Origin: Planococcus halocryophilus
GTDB taxonomy: Bacteria; Bacillota; Bacilli; Bacillales_A; Planococcaceae
NCBI RefSeq assembly: GCF_001687585.2
Contig: NZ_CP016537.2
Span: forward strand, 158,001-222,000
Length of the DNA: 64,000 nucleotides
Reading direction: 5' to 3'
Of this stretch, positions 1 to 13,458 are shown in pieces (position 1 is the first letter of the stretch; each line of letters begins with the position of its first letter). A model generated the notes under the pieces. The model was not told the origin of the DNA. It saw only the letters and a list, made by a program, of their open reading frames with translations, and searched no databases. The translations under genes were made by a program, and so were the position numbers.

Positions 1-1
1 C

Positions 2-691
2 TTTATCGCAAATAGCGCGATGACGTACGGTATTCTACTAGGTTTTACTTTATTGGTCGTATTCTTATCTAAAATTCGCTTGTATTTTTTAATAAATGGC
101 TTAAAACCGGTCTTTATTTTACTGATTTTCACGTTTCTTCTTCATATATTCTTTACACGCGAAGGGGAGTTATTAGTGGATATCGGGTTTATTAAAATTT
201 ACGAAGAAGGATTGCGGCAAGGGATATTCATTTCGATTCGCTTTTTAGTATTGGTGTTTATCACGAGTATTTTAACGTTGACGACCTCACCAATTTCAAT
301 CACAGATGGCATTGAAGTGTTGCTTGGGCCATTCAAGCGAGTTAAATTGCCTGTCCATGAACTGGCTTTAATGATGTCTATTTCGTTGCGCTTTATCCCG
401 ACTTTAATGGATGAAACCGGAAAGATCTTAAAGGCACAAATGGCTAGAGGTTCAGATATCGGCTCAGGTCCAGTGAAAGAGCGTATAAAAGCAGTTGTTC
501 CATTATTGATCCCATTGTTTGTTAGTGCCTTTAAACGAGCAGAGGACCTTGCTACGGCAATGGAAGTTCGAGGTTATCGCGGTGGCGAAGGCAGAACGCG
601 TTATCGCCAGTTAAATTGGCGCTTAATAGATAGCTTAAGTTTAGTGGTACTGGCGGGTCTTGCGGGAATACTGGTCTATTTCCGTCTATAA
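2..691 (+). CDS. ecfT: EcfT, transmembrane component of an energy-coupling factor transporter (5' end outside window)
   Basis: EcfT joins the two ECF ATPases to exchangeable substrate-binding (S) subunits for vitamin and metal uptake. The frame is open to base 2 and upstream codons read FIANSA before the first Met, matching the inside of the family, so about 35-40 N-terminal residues lie outside the window. Several hydrophobic segments are present. The two coupling motifs of the family are visible as AQMARGSDI near residue 140 and AMEVRGYRGGEGRT near 185. It ends 11 bases before truA, the usual Bacillales order of ecfA1-ecfA2-ecfT-truA-rplM-rpsI. Confidence 0.93.
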   Translation, partial: FIANSAMTYGILLGFTLLVVFLSKIRLYFLINGLKPVFILLIFTFLLHIFFTREGELLVDIGFIKIYEEGLRQGIFISIRFLVLVFITSILTLTTSPISITDGIEVLLGPFKRVKLPVHELALMMSISLRFIPTLMDETGKILKAQMARGSDIGSGPVKERIKAVVPLLIPLFVSAFKRAEDLATAMEVRGYRGGEGRTRYRQLNWRLIDSLSLVVLAGLAGILVYFRL

Positions 692-702
692 GGAGAGTAA
701 TT

Positions 703-1446
703 ATGAAACGATTAAAAGCGACCATTGCATATGACGGTTCGGGATTTGCAGGTTATCAAGTACAGCCCGATTCACGTACGGTGCAACTTGAATTAATGAA
801 AGTGCTAGAGACCATCCATAAAGGAAAAGTGGTTCAAGTGGTAGCGAGTGGCCGAACAGATGCTAAAGTTCATGCGACGGGTCAAGTTATTCATTTTGAT
901 ACAGAACTGTCGATTCCGATAAGTGGCTGGTTAAAGGCGCTTAATGTCTTGTTGCCGGAGGATATTCGGGTCAACTCGATTGAAGAAGTAGATACATCTT
1001 TTCATGCGCGTTATCATACGACGGGCAAAACATACCGTTACAAATGGGATCGGAGTCAAATCATCAGTCCATTTACGCGTAGTTTGATGGTTCATGTTAA
1101 GCAACCATTAAATGTCGAAGCTATGAAAAATGCTTCTCAAGCAATCATTGGTACGCATGACTTTTCTAGTTTTTGTGCAGCCAATACAGCCGTAGTTGAT
1201 AAAGTTCGAACAGTAAGGCGATTAGACTTTGAAGAACACGGCAATGAGTTGCACATGATTATAGAAGGAACTGGATTTTTATACAACATGGTTCGAATTA
1301 TTGCGGGAACCTTAGCGGAAGTTGGCATGGGTAGAAGAAAAGCTGAGGAGCTCGAGGAAATTGTAGCTGCAGCCGACAGAGATGCTGCCGGGATAACAGC
1401 TCCAGCTCATGGTCTTTACTTGGAAAACGTGATGTATAGGAGCTGA
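703..1446 (+). CDS. truA: tRNA pseudouridine(38-40) synthase TruA
   Basis: TruA isomerises uridines 38-40 in the anticodon arm of many tRNAs. The product has 247 residues, normal for the family. The catalytic aspartate is in the motif [11 protein letters not shown] (about residues 48-58), and the substrate motif [15 protein letters not shown] follows near residue 105. The start ATG has AAGGAG upstream. It is probably cotranscribed with ecfT and may read into the L13 leader, although rplM has its own promoter candidate. Confidence 0.97.
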   Translation: MKRLKATIAYDGSGFAGYQVQPDSRTVQLELMKVLETIHKGKVVQVVASGRTDAKVHATGQVIHFDTELSIPISGWLKALNVLLPEDIRVNSIEEVDTSFHARYHTTGKTYRYKWDRSQIISPFTRSLMVHVKQPLNVEAMKNASQAIIGTHDFSSFCAANTAVVDKVRTVRRLDFEEHGNELHMIIEGTGFLYNMVRIIAGTLAEVGMGRRKAEELEEIVAAADRDAAGITAPAHGLYLENVMYRS

Positions 1447-1478
1447 AGCAACTTTTCCTGGTGTTTTTAGAAAAGCCC

Positions 1479-1507
1479 TTGACTTTTGATGATTTTCGTT
1501 ATAACAT
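1479..1507 (+). promoter_or_regulatory. Probable sigma-A promoter of rplM-rpsI
   Basis: TTGACT at 1479-1484 is followed after 17 bases by TAACAT (1502-1507); TATAAC at 1500-1505 is an alternative -10 with 15-base spacing. It lies after truA and about 135 bases before rplM, leaving room for a structured leader. Prediction from sequence only. Confidence 0.55.
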
Positions 1508-1529
1508 GATGTATGGTATTTTCATTACC

Positions 1530-1630
1530 CCCACGATATGCCCCGGAAGGTTATTTGTGTTAAGGGATAACGAAAAAACGGAACAGCGGAACACTGTAAA
1601 TGATATTAAAAAGAGACGATTTATTAGGAG
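1530..1630 (+). promoter_or_regulatory. Probable L13 leader (r-protein autoregulatory RNA)
   Basis: The roughly 130-base untranslated leader of rplM contains the block CCCCACGATATGCCCCGG and the stretch GGGATAACGAAAAAACGG. This resembles the L13 leader motif of Bacillota, which is thought to bind L13 and repress its own operon. An open frame crosses this region into rplM, but the ribosome binding site and family N-terminus place the real start downstream. Exact boundaries are approximate. Confidence 0.55.
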
Positions 1631-1640
1631 GACAATATAC

Positions 1641-2078
1641 ATGCGTACAACATTCATGGCTAAAGGTCACGAAGTAGAGCGTAAATGGTTGGTTGTCGAT
1701 GCAGAAGGGCAAACTCTTGGACGTTTAGCTTCTGAAGTCGCTTCAATCTTACGTGGAAAATACAAACCAACATTCACACCAAACGTTGACACTGGTGATC
1801 ACGTAATCATCATCAACGCTGAAAAGATTCACCTTACAGGTAAAAAACTTACTGACAAAATCTACTACCGTCACACACAATACACGGGTGGATTGAAACA
1901 ACGTACTGCACTTGAAATGCGCACAAAATACCCAACAAAAATGCTTGAATTGGCTATTAAAGGGATGCTTCCTAAAAACTCTTTAGGTCGTCAAACGTTC
2001 AAAAAGCTGCATGTCTATGCTGGCTCTGAACATAACCACCAAGCACAACAACCGGAAACTTACCAACTTCGCGGTTAA
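1641..2078 (+). CDS. rplM: 50S ribosomal protein L13
   Basis: L13 is an early-assembling protein of the large subunit. The 145-residue product starts [16 protein letters not shown] and contains the family block [16 protein letters not shown], followed by the C-terminal [18 protein letters not shown]. The start at 1641 was chosen over an upstream in-frame ATG at 1461 because TTAGGAGG lies 9 bases before it and because bacterial L13 starts there. It is followed 29 bases later by rpsI. Confidence 0.98.
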   Translation: MRTTFMAKGHEVERKWLVVDAEGQTLGRLASEVASILRGKYKPTFTPNVDTGDHVIIINAEKIHLTGKKLTDKIYYRHTQYTGGLKQRTALEMRTKYPTKMLELAIKGMLPKNSLGRQTFKKLHVYAGSEHNHQAQQPETYQLRG

Positions 2079-2107
2079 TAATTAGTAAATAAGAGGAGGA
2101 TACACCT

Positions 2108-2500
2108 TTGGCACAAGTTCAATATATTGGCACAGGTCGTCGTAAAAACTCAACAGCTCGCGTACGTTTAGTACCGGGTGACGGCACAATTACAATTAAC
2201 AACCGTGACGTAGCAGACTACGTTCCTTACGAAACATTACAACAAATCATCAAACAGCCACTAGTTGCTACGGAAACTCTAGGAAGCTACAACATCCTAG
2301 TAAACGTAAACGGTGGTGGATTCACAGGCCAAGCCGGAGCAATCCGTCACGGTATCGCACGCGCTCTACTAACTGTAGACCCTGCATTCCGTCCTGCGTT
2401 GAAATCTGCTGGGTTGTTAACACGTGACCCACGTATGAAAGAACGTAAGAAACCAGGTCTTAAATCAGCACGTCGCGCACCTCAGTTCTCAAAACGTTAA
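2108..2500 (+). CDS. rpsI: 30S ribosomal protein S9
   Basis: S9 reaches the P-site tRNA in the small subunit through its basic C-terminal tail. The 130-residue product begins at a TTG codon with GAGGAGG just upstream ([19 protein letters not shown]) and ends with the invariant-type tail [10 protein letters not shown]. It forms the classic rplM-rpsI operon and is closed by a strong hairpin terminator. Confidence 0.98.
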   Translation: MAQVQYIGTGRRKNSTARVRLVPGDGTITINNRDVADYVPYETLQQIIKQPLVATETLGSYNILVNVNGGGFTGQAGAIRHGIARALLTVDPAFRPALKSAGLLTRDPRMKERKKPGLKSARRAPQFSKR

Positions 2501-2517
2501 TTTCGATTTTCGTTTAC

Positions 2518-2556
2518 AAAGCACTTTCCGAAGAAATTCGGGAAGTGCTTTTTTTA
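2518..2556 (+). terminator. Rho-independent terminator of rplM-rpsI
   Basis: AAAGCACTTTCC pairs with GGGAAGTGCTTT around a 10-base loop and is followed by a run of T residues. Confidence 0.93.
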
Positions 2557-2711
2557 TTGAGATTTTTCGATTTGTTTGAATGTAGAAATGGAAATAGGTT
2601 TTCAAAGAATAGAGCAATAAATGCTCTATTCTTATAAGGCTGAATAGATTAAAAATAGTATTTGCTGTGCTATACTTTATGTTGAGCAAAATTGATAGGG
2701 AGTGTATCGAT

Positions 2712-3776
2712 ATGTTAACTGAAGAACAAGTACGCGAATTACTCGGAACATTAGAAGATCCGTTTTTACATAGATCGTTAACGGAAACAGAAGGTATTAC
2801 GTCTGTAACGATCAAAGAAGAGAAAAAACACGTCAGTGTGAAAGTGGCAATTGCCAAAACAAACACACCGGAACAAATGCAACTTCAGATGAAAGTTGTC
2901 GAGGTATTAAAAGGAGCCGGAGCGGGGTCTGTTGGTATCCGTTTTGAAGAGCTTCCTCCTGAAGCGTTAGCGAAGTTCCGTGGAACGGTGGACGAATCAG
3001 AAGCACAAGATTTATTGTCGCCATTAAACAAAGTAGAATTTATTTCGATCGCTAGTGGTAAAGGCGGCGTTGGTAAATCAACTGTGTCTGTCAACTTAGC
3101 GATTGCGTTAGCGCGTCTAGGTAAAAAAGTGGGATTGATCGATGCGGATATCTACGGCTTTAGTGTGCCGGATATGATGGGGATTGATAAATCTCCAGTT
3201 GTTCGCGGCCAAACGATTATTCCGGTTGAGCGATTCGGAGTAAAAGTTATTTCGATGGGCTTTTTCGTAGAAGACAATATGCCAGTTGTATGGCGTGGAC
3301 CGATGCTTGGGAAAGTGTTGGATCAATTTTTCCGCGATGTAGAGTGGGGAGAATTGGATTACCTTCTATTGGACTTACCACCAGGCACAGGAGATGTTGC
3401 ACTCGACATTCACCAAATGCTTCCGGCTTCTAAAGAAATCGTGATCACGACACCGCACCCGACTGCAGCATTCGTCGCAGCTCGTGCTGGAGCAATGGCA
3501 ATTCAAACCGACCATGAAGTATTGGGTGTTATCGAAAACATGTCATGGTTTGAGAGCGCAGAGACTGGTAAGAGAGAATACCTCTTTGGCCAAGGAGGCG
3601 GACCGAAACTGTCAGAAGAATTACGTACACCGCTACTCGGACAGATTCCAATGGGCCAGCCTGACTGGAACGAAGAAGACTTTGCTCCATCGGTCTACCT
3701 AGAAGATCATCCGACAGGGAAAATTTATGAAGACATCGCGAATCAAGTGATTAAACAATTCGCTGATAAAAAATAA
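2712..3776 (+). CDS. salA: Mrp/ApbC-family P-loop ATPase (SalA-like)
   Basis: This is a Mrp/NBP35-family protein, used as an iron-sulfur cluster carrier in many bacteria; the B. subtilis homologue at this locus is SalA, also reported as a regulator of scoC. Residues 1-100 form the DUF59/MIP18-like domain. The deviant Walker A motif SGKGGVGKST follows at about residues 115-124, and the LLLDLPPGTGD block near 225. Start 2712 has GGGAG upstream; the in-frame ATG at 2667 lacks one. In B. subtilis cwlD and gerD flank salA, and both are absent here. Confidence 0.9.
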   Translation: MLTEEQVRELLGTLEDPFLHRSLTETEGITSVTIKEEKKHVSVKVAIAKTNTPEQMQLQMKVVEVLKGAGAGSVGIRFEELPPEALAKFRGTVDESEAQDLLSPLNKVEFISIASGKGGVGKSTVSVNLAIALARLGKKVGLIDADIYGFSVPDMMGIDKSPVVRGQTIIPVERFGVKVISMGFFVEDNMPVVWRGPMLGKVLDQFFRDVEWGELDYLLLDLPPGTGDVALDIHQMLPASKEIVITTPHPTAAFVAARAGAMAIQTDHEVLGVIENMSWFESAETGKREYLFGQGGGPKLSEELRTPLLGQIPMGQPDWNEEDFAPSVYLEDHPTGKIYEDIANQVIKQFADKK

Positions 3777-3783
3777 AAGCTTG

Positions 3784-3825
3784 AACAGCCCGGAAGCCTA
3801 TATTGGTTTCCGGGCTGTTATTTTT
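3784..3825 (+). terminator. Rho-independent terminator after salA
   Basis: AACAGCCCGGAA pairs with TTCCGGGCTGTT, followed by ATTTTT. Confidence 0.92.
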
Positions 3826-3970
3826 AAGTGGGTTAATATAGGATGTGGCGATTCAGTAACAAAGCTTTGATATTCGAGGTTTGTTCACAATCTATCGGTT
3901 ATAGTGAATGGATTTTTCAATAGCCGGTTGGTACAATCTTAAAAGAACTTTAAATAACGGAGGCATTCAA

Positions 3971-4636
3971 TTGACAATACGAAACTGGGTTAAGTTTTTC
4001 TTTAAAGCTCTTTTAATAGGTGGAATTGTAACAGGGGTAGTTGGATTATTCGTTCGCTGGGAAGATATATTTGCAGAACCATTTAGTAATGGACAATGGG
4101 GAGAATTTTTAGCGGGATTTGTTTGGCTAGTCATTATCGGTTTAACGATGAGTATCATTAGCCAACTCTGTTTCTTTGCTTACTTAACGGTCCACCAAAT
4201 CGGGATGAACATTTTCCGCACGTTGCGCTTATGGAACTGGGTGCAAGTTTTAATTATTGTAGTGGTTATTGCGGATTTAATTTTATTTCGTTTTGCTCCT
4301 AATGCGCAAACAACAGAGCAATTTTGGTTATACGGAATTCTATTGACGATTTTAATCGTTACTGGAGTTGTGACAGCTTATATTAAAGCGAAATGGACAA
4401 ACAAGGAAACATTTATTTCTGCGTTGTTCTTTATGATTGTAATAACAACAGTAGAATGGCTTCCTGCGTTAATGGTAGAAGCAGGAAATATTGACAGCTG
4501 GGTTACGTTATTACTATTTCCATTCTTAGCGGTAAATGCGTATCAGCTTTTGATATTGCCGAAATACAACGCACAGTCCGATGTGGATCGTCAAAAATTA
4601 GAAGAGCGCCGCGCTGTAAGAAAAGTAAAAGCATAG
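3971..4636 (+). CDS. kbaA: KbaA-like membrane protein (KinB-signalling pathway activation)
   Basis: B. subtilis KbaA is a membrane protein needed for activity of the sporulation kinase KinB. This 221-residue protein has about six hydrophobic segments and family blocks such as FFAYLTVHQIGMNIFR and the C-terminal NAYQLLILPKYN. I chose the TTG at 3971 because CGGAGG is correctly spaced before it; an ATG at 3908 would add 21 residues without a good ribosome binding site. Its position after salA matches B. subtilis. Whether this organism sporulates cannot be judged from the window, so the role is uncertain. Confidence 0.85.
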   Translation: MTIRNWVKFFFKALLIGGIVTGVVGLFVRWEDIFAEPFSNGQWGEFLAGFVWLVIIGLTMSIISQLCFFAYLTVHQIGMNIFRTLRLWNWVQVLIIVVVIADLILFRFAPNAQTTEQFWLYGILLTILIVTGVVTAYIKAKWTNKETFISALFFMIVITTVEWLPALMVEAGNIDSWVTLLLFPFLAVNAYQLLILPKYNAQSDVDRQKLEERRAVRKVKA

Positions 4637-4649
4637 GAAAGTTTTTTGG

Positions 4650-4705
4650 GAAAATCATCTGGCCACTAGTTTTAGCGAAGTGGACAGGTGATTTTTTTGT
4701 TTTTT
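4650..4705 (+). terminator. Rho-independent terminator after kbaA
   Basis: AATCATCTGGCCACT pairs, with a few bulges, with AGTGGACAGGTGATT and runs into T residues. Confidence 0.8.
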
Positions 4706-4828
4706 TAAAAGTTAGCTTGTTCTTAAGAGAAAGTAGGCGGCTGTAAGGGCGGAGAACTTTCGATAGGGGTGGAAAACTTGGGATACAGAAGGGAAAAGAA
4801 GTTTTTGAGAAAAACTTTCGTGAAAGTG

Positions 4829-4860
4829 TTGACAGGAATATAAACATGCTTTAATATAAT
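4829..4860 (+). promoter_or_regulatory. rrn promoter (P1-like) and leader
   Basis: A perfect TTGACA (4829-4834) is followed by TTAATATAAT (4851-4860), which contains -10 hexamers at 17-base (TAATAT) and 20-base (TATAAT) spacing. The remaining 215 bases up to 16S form the processed leader. I see no gene in 4640-5076. Confidence 0.75.
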
Positions 4861-5076
4861 AAAAGTCGCCAAGCAACAACGAACAACATAAACAAAACGG
4901 CGGCACACAACATCAACAACTTGAACCTTGAAAACTGAACAGCAAAACGTCAACAAAACGCAACGGTCGCGCAAAACGGCCCGCGCAAAACTTACTGATC
5001 AACGCAAGTAGATCAAAGCGAATCGTGCGTCTTCGGACGGCGATACGCCAGCAGTATTGAGCAATCAACACTACTC

Positions 5077-6634
<1,558 letters not shown>

Positions 6635-6740
6635 ATAAATTCGGAACCGGGCGCCCTAGGCGCTCCGGGGTTGACGTTTTGCGTTCAGTTTTGAAGGTTC
6701 ACCTTCAGGCGGCAACGCCTTTTTTTGTGACTTTCAAACT

Positions 6741-6752
6741 TGTTCTTTGAAA
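6741..6752 (+). promoter_or_regulatory. boxA-like antitermination element in the 16S-23S spacer
   Basis: TGTTCTTTGAAA resembles the boxA of bacterial rrn operons, which binds NusB/NusE. The spacer (6631-6835) contains no tRNA gene. Confidence 0.6.
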
Positions 6753-6835
6753 ACTGGATAAAACGACATTGAAACAATATGCAAGAAATTCAAGTACGCG
6801 TGACAATTTTTGTCACAACTTTTTAATTAACCATT

Positions 6836-9768
<2,933 letters not shown>

Positions 9769-9843
9769 AAACAAAGTACGCGAAGACTTGCACGTTCCAA
9801 TGTCGTTTATCCAGTTTTGAGTGAACAAGCACTCAACTAAATA

Positions 9844-9960
<117 letters not shown>

Positions 9961-10002
9961 TATTCTATGTTTATTTTTTATTCCTAATGATTCTTTTACC
10001 TT

Positions 10003-10075
10003 GCTTCCATAGCTCAGCAGGTAGAGTGCTTCCATGGTAAGGAAGAGGTCACCGGTTCGAATCCGGTTGGAAGCT
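10003..10075 (+). tRNA. tRNA-Thr (GGT)
   Basis: Cloverleaf with acceptor GCTTCCA/TGGAAGC and anticodon loop ATGGTAA (anticodon GGT, reading ACC/ACT). CCA is not encoded. It is the first of seven tRNA genes cotranscribed behind the rRNAs. Confidence 0.95.
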
Positions 10076-10133
10076 TTTGTTTTTTTACAGAGTTTCTTTA
10101 ATAGGAAATGAAATAAACGATTTTATTATGCAA

Positions 10134-10208
10134 GGCCCCTTGGTCAAGCGGTTAAGACACCGCCCTTTCACGGCGGTAACACGGGTTCGAATCCCGTAGG
10201 GGTCACCA
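10134..10208 (+). tRNA. tRNA-Glu (TTC)
   Basis: Acceptor GGCCCCT/AGGGGTC; anticodon loop CTTTCAC (anticodon TTC); the CCA end is encoded. Confidence 0.96.
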
Positions 10209-10212
10209 TTTT

Positions 10213-10288
10213 GGAGGATTAGCTCAGCTGGGAGAGCATCTGCCTTACAAGCAGAGGGTCGGCGGTTCGATCCCGTCATCCTCCACCA
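10213..10288 (+). tRNA. tRNA-Val (TAC)
   Basis: Acceptor GGAGGAT/ATCCTCC; anticodon loop CTTACAA (anticodon TAC); encoded CCA. Confidence 0.96.
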
Positions 10289-10308
10289 TTTTTTTCATAA
10301 CTTTATAC

Positions 10309-10392
10309 GGTGGGGTAGCGAAGTGGCTAAACGCGGCGGACTGTAAATCCGCTCCTTCGGGTTCGGCAGTTCGAATCTGCCCCCCACCACCA
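10309..10392 (+). tRNA. tRNA-Tyr (GTA)
   Basis: A class II tRNA with a long variable arm (CTCCTTCGGG region). Acceptor GGTGGGG/CCCCACC, anticodon loop CTGTAAA (anticodon GTA), encoded CCA. Confidence 0.96.
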
Positions 10393-10411
10393 GTTTTATT
10401 ATCAGTACCGA

Positions 10412-10486
10412 TGGGGTATAGCCAAGCGGTAAGGCAACGGGTTTTGATCCCGTCATGCCCTGGTTCGAATCCAGGTACCCCAGCCA
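10412..10486 (+). tRNA. tRNA-Gln (TTG)
   Basis: Acceptor TGGGGTA/TACCCCA; anticodon loop TTTTGAT (anticodon TTG); encoded CCA. Confidence 0.96.
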
Positions 10487-10497
10487 TTTTTTATTAT

Positions 10498-10570
10498 GAG
10501 CCATTAGCTCAGCTGGTAGAGCATCTGACTTTTAATCAGAGGGTCGAAGGTTCGAATCCTTCATGGCTCA
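10498..10570 (+). tRNA. tRNA-Lys (TTT)
   Basis: Acceptor GAGCCAT/ATGGCTC; anticodon loop CTTTTAA (anticodon TTT). CCA is not encoded. Confidence 0.96.
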
Positions 10571-10601
10571 TTCTTTTAACATCCTTGCGCCTGTTCAGCG
10601 C

Positions 10602-10674
10602 GGGGCCTTAGCTCAGCTGGGAGAGCGCGTCGCTGGCAGTGACGAGGTCAGGGGTTCGAGCCCCCTAGGCTCCA
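10602..10674 (+). tRNA. tRNA-Ala (GGC)
   Basis: Acceptor GGGGCCT/AGGCTCC; anticodon loop CTGGCAG (anticodon GGC). CCA is not encoded. It is the last tRNA before the shared terminator. Confidence 0.95.
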
Positions 10675-10706
10675 TTGTTCCATGTGTATTTGTACTATCC
10701 ATGTGT

Positions 10707-10746
10707 AAAAAACCCGTATCCATTCATTTGGATACGGGTTTTTTTT
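10707..10746. terminator. Bidirectional terminator between the tRNA cluster and citA
   Basis: AAAAAACCCGTATCC and GGATACGGGTTTTTTT form a symmetric hairpin with T runs on both strands. It can end the rrn/tRNA transcript on + and citA on -; the citA stop codon overlaps its edge. Confidence 0.93.
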
Positions 10747-11824
10747 AGGTTCCGATGTATTCGGACTGTGGGCGAAAGATGACGTTATTTTCTTGTTGTT
10801 CAAGTGTATGAGCTGTCCATCCCACGATGCGCGCCACACTGAAAGTTGGTGTGAATAATTGAGTTGGCATCGCGATGGATCGCATAATCGCGGCTGCATA
10901 AAATTCTACATTGGTGTAAAGTGCGCGACCGGGCTTGCGTTCATTGAGCTTTTCAATGATATAAGCTTCTGCTGTCACTGCTAAATCGAGCCATGAATCT
11001 TCTCCTTGAAGCTCTAGGCATTTTTTTCGGAGGATGATGGACCGTGGATCTTCTGTACGGTAAACTCGGTGACCAAAGCCCATAATTTTGTCCCCGTGAT
11101 TTAACTTGTCTTCAATAACTGGAGCGATGCGTTCTTCAGTTTTTATCGTATCTAGTAAATCGATAACGCCTGACGGGGCACCTCCGTGAAGGGGACCTTT
11201 CATCGTTCCAAGAGCTGAAGTAATGGCAGATACTAAGTCGGATTCGGTCGAGATGGTGACACGCGCTACAAAAGTCGAAGCATTCATGCCATGTTCCATC
11301 GTTAGTTTTAAATAAGTTTCGAGCGCTTCTGTTTGTACAGCAGAAGGCTGTTGTTCGGTGATCATCCAAAGATAGTTAGCGGTATGTCCTAAATCATCTC
11401 TCGACTCAACGGGTTGCTGTCCGTTTTGAATGCGGTAAAAAGCTGCGGTCATTACCGGCAATGCTGCTGTAAGTGCAATGGCTTGCTCTTGAGGTGATAA
11501 GGTTTGAAATTTGGTATGTGTATAAGCGGATACCAATGTCCGCATGGCATCCATCAAAGAGATTTCTTTTGGTAAAAGCTGCGTAATTTGAACAATATGC
11601 GCAGGTAGTTGGCGGTAAAAAAGCAATTGGTGTTGAAGTTCTTTTAATTGTTGATTGTTTGGCGATTGACCATACCAAAGAAAATAAGCTGTTTCCTCAA
11701 ATGATTTTCCTTGGATAACCATTTCTACAAGTTCTCCACGATAGCGTAATTCGCCTAAGTCCCCGTCTACAGAAGCAATCGCAGTTTGAACAGCTACTAC
11801 ACCTTTCAATCCTTTTTGAAACAT
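10745..11824 (-). CDS. citA: Citrate synthase (CitA-like)
   Basis: It condenses acetyl-CoA with oxaloacetate to form citrate. The 359-residue product carries the type I citrate synthase blocks: MEHGMNAS (about 175), GPLHGGAP (about 215), GFGHRVYRTEDPR (about 250) and GRALYTNVEFYAA (about 300), including the active-site histidines and the late aspartate/glutamate region. AGGAGG precedes the ATG. It is divergent from a LysR gene, as in the B. subtilis citA-citR pair, and it is not next to icd-mdh as citZ would be. This supports CitA rather than CitZ. Confidence 0.9.
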   Translation of the reverse strand: MFQKGLKGVVAVQTAIASVDGDLGELRYRGELVEMVIQGKSFEETAYFLWYGQSPNNQQLKELQHQLLFYRQLPAHIVQITQLLPKEISLMDAMRTLVSAYTHTKFQTLSPQEQAIALTAALPVMTAAFYRIQNGQQPVESRDDLGHTANYLWMITEQQPSAVQTEALETYLKLTMEHGMNASTFVARVTISTESDLVSAITSALGTMKGPLHGGAPSGVIDLLDTIKTEERIAPVIEDKLNHGDKIMGFGHRVYRTEDPRSIILRKKCLELQGEDSWLDLAVTAEAYIIEKLNERKPGRALYTNVEFYAAAIMRSIAMPTQLFTPTFSVARIVGWTAHTLEQQENNVIFRPQSEYIGT

Positions 11825-11927
11825 GTGAATTCCTCCTTTTCTTTTAGTTTACTCCTACAGATTGATAATAAAAATTAAAGATATATAATTAAGACAATTA
11901 AGAATATTAATCGAGATGAGGGATGTT

Positions 11928-12809
11928 ATGGAAGTTCAATGGTTGAGAACCTTCGTGGATGCGGCAGAAACCTTGAATTTCAGAAAAACGTCAGAGCGTC
12001 TGTTGATGTCGCAGCCTAGTGTAACAGTTCACATTCGATTATTGGAAGAAAATTTAGGGCTTCTTTTATTTAAGCGTAGCCATAACCGGGTATCTTTAAC
12101 AGAAGAAGGCAGGCATTTTAAAGAAAAAGCCGAAAATGTATTGAAGCAATTAGATGGTAGTGTGGAAGAATTACATGCTTTTGCGCAAGGCTACCGGAAG
12201 AAATGGACATTGGCGATTTCTCCTTTAATGGCAGAAACGGTTTTACCTTATGTACTACGCTCCTTTACAGAACAACATCCGGAAGTTGAGCTAGTAATCC
12301 GTGTAGAAGAATCAGAAGCTATAGAAGATTTGGTTGAAGCAGAGGAAGTATCTGCTGGAATTTCTGCTTTGCCACCTATTGGTCGCACGATTGAACCGTT
12401 TGTTGTATATGAAGACCCACTGCTATTTATTTTGCCAAGAGATGCTTATGATGATGAAACAGGACCAGCGATTTCAATAGAGGAGACCTTGCGGAAATCG
12501 ATTTTGTTTACTCATCATCATCCTGTTTTTTGGGAAGAATTATTAGAGAAATTACGTCTACACATACCGGGAGTGCGAACGATGAAAGTGACACAAGCAC
12601 ATATTGTGAAACGCTTTATTCAAGAAGGACTCGGCATATCGTTTTTGCCAAAATCCATGGTTCGACGGGAATTGGTGGAAGGTCGCTTAATGGAAGCACA
12701 TTTCGATCTGTTTCCCCTCCCCACAGTCTCTACTTATTTTTTAGCGAAACAAATGGGTGCACTAGAGCAAGATTTTTTAAAGCGCATCCAGTCGGTATAC
12801 TTTACTTAA
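11928..12809 (+). CDS. citR: LysR-family regulator, CitR-like
   Basis: This transcription factor has an N-terminal winged helix (MEVQWLRTFVDAAETLNF, then SQPSVTVHIRLLEENLG as the recognition region) and a C-terminal periplasmic-binding-like effector domain, 293 residues in all. CitR of B. subtilis represses the divergent citA, and the same head-to-head layout suggests the same target here. The ATG at 11928 was chosen over one at 11916 because GAGGGATG lies just upstream and because the family starts there. The effector is unknown. Confidence 0.85.
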   Translation: MEVQWLRTFVDAAETLNFRKTSERLLMSQPSVTVHIRLLEENLGLLLFKRSHNRVSLTEEGRHFKEKAENVLKQLDGSVEELHAFAQGYRKKWTLAISPLMAETVLPYVLRSFTEQHPEVELVIRVEESEAIEDLVEAEEVSAGISALPPIGRTIEPFVVYEDPLLFILPRDAYDDETGPAISIEETLRKSILFTHHHPVFWEELLEKLRLHIPGVRTMKVTQAHIVKRFIQEGLGISFLPKSMVRRELVEGRLMEAHFDLFPLPTVSTYFLAKQMGALEQDFLKRIQSVYFT

Positions 12810-12824
12810 AAAGGAGAGATCGGG

Positions 12825-13388
12825 ATGATTATTGAGTCAGATGGCATTCGTTTACGGTTATTAAAAAGAGATGATTTTGAAGCGTTGTGGGCTTTGTATA
12901 CGCCCAAAATTTTTGAGCATATGCTTAATCAAGTCGAAGTTTTTGAAGATATGGTGGCCTGGTTAGAAGCGGGAATGAACCAGTCGAATGTACTTATTTT
13001 TGCGGTAGAAAACCCGGAAACAGCAGAAGTTTTCGGAACAACACGCATATATGCAATTGACGAAACCAATAAAAGCTGTGAAATCGGTGCGACATTTTAT
13101 GCGCAGTCAGCACAGCGAACGCATGTCAATACAACAGTTAAGCGAGCATTGCTCAGCTATTGTTTTGAAGAACGTGGCATGATCCGTGTTCAGTTTAAGA
13201 CAGATGCTGAAAATGTACGCTCGCAGAAGGCGATTGAACGCATTGGAGCAGTTAAAGAAGGTGTGCTGCGAAATGAACGAATTCGGTCCAATGGTAAACC
13301 TAGAGATGCTGTCGTGTACTCAATTATCGATGAAGAGTGGCCAAAAGTGAAAAAAGATTTGGCGAAAAAAGCGAATAAATATACGTAA
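12825..13388 (+). CDS. GNAT-family N-acetyltransferase (RimJ/RimL-like)
   Basis: A 187-residue GNAT protein of the type that acetylates amino groups using acetyl-CoA. It starts IRLRLLKRDDFEALW, typical of RimJ/RimL relatives, and has the acetyl-CoA loop/helix region near residue 125 (DAENVRSQKAIERIGAVKEG). It lies 15 bases after citR, with AAGGAG before its ATG, so it is probably cotranscribed. The substrate cannot be deduced. Confidence 0.85.
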   Translation: MIIESDGIRLRLLKRDDFEALWALYTPKIFEHMLNQVEVFEDMVAWLEAGMNQSNVLIFAVENPETAEVFGTTRIYAIDETNKSCEIGATFYAQSAQRTHVNTTVKRALLSYCFEERGMIRVQFKTDAENVRSQKAIERIGAVKEGVLRNERIRSNGKPRDAVVYSIIDEEWPKVKKDLAKKANKYT

Positions 13389-13398
13389 AAATGTTAGG

Positions 13399-13428
13399 TT
13401 GAGCCAAATAGACCTTAGCGGGTACAAT
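13399..13428 (+). promoter_or_regulatory. Probable sigma-A promoter of rocF
   Basis: TTGAGC (13399-13404) and TACAAT (13423-13428) are 18 bases apart, about 30 bases before the arginase start. Confidence 0.6.
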
Positions 13429-13458
13429 AAGTCTATCTTGCTAAGGGGGTATAAAATA

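Noticed and set aside
10085..10899. Open frames across the tRNA cluster, some resembling database entries with repeated GFEPGHD-like text
   Set aside because: These are translations of tRNA genes, a common annotation artefact.
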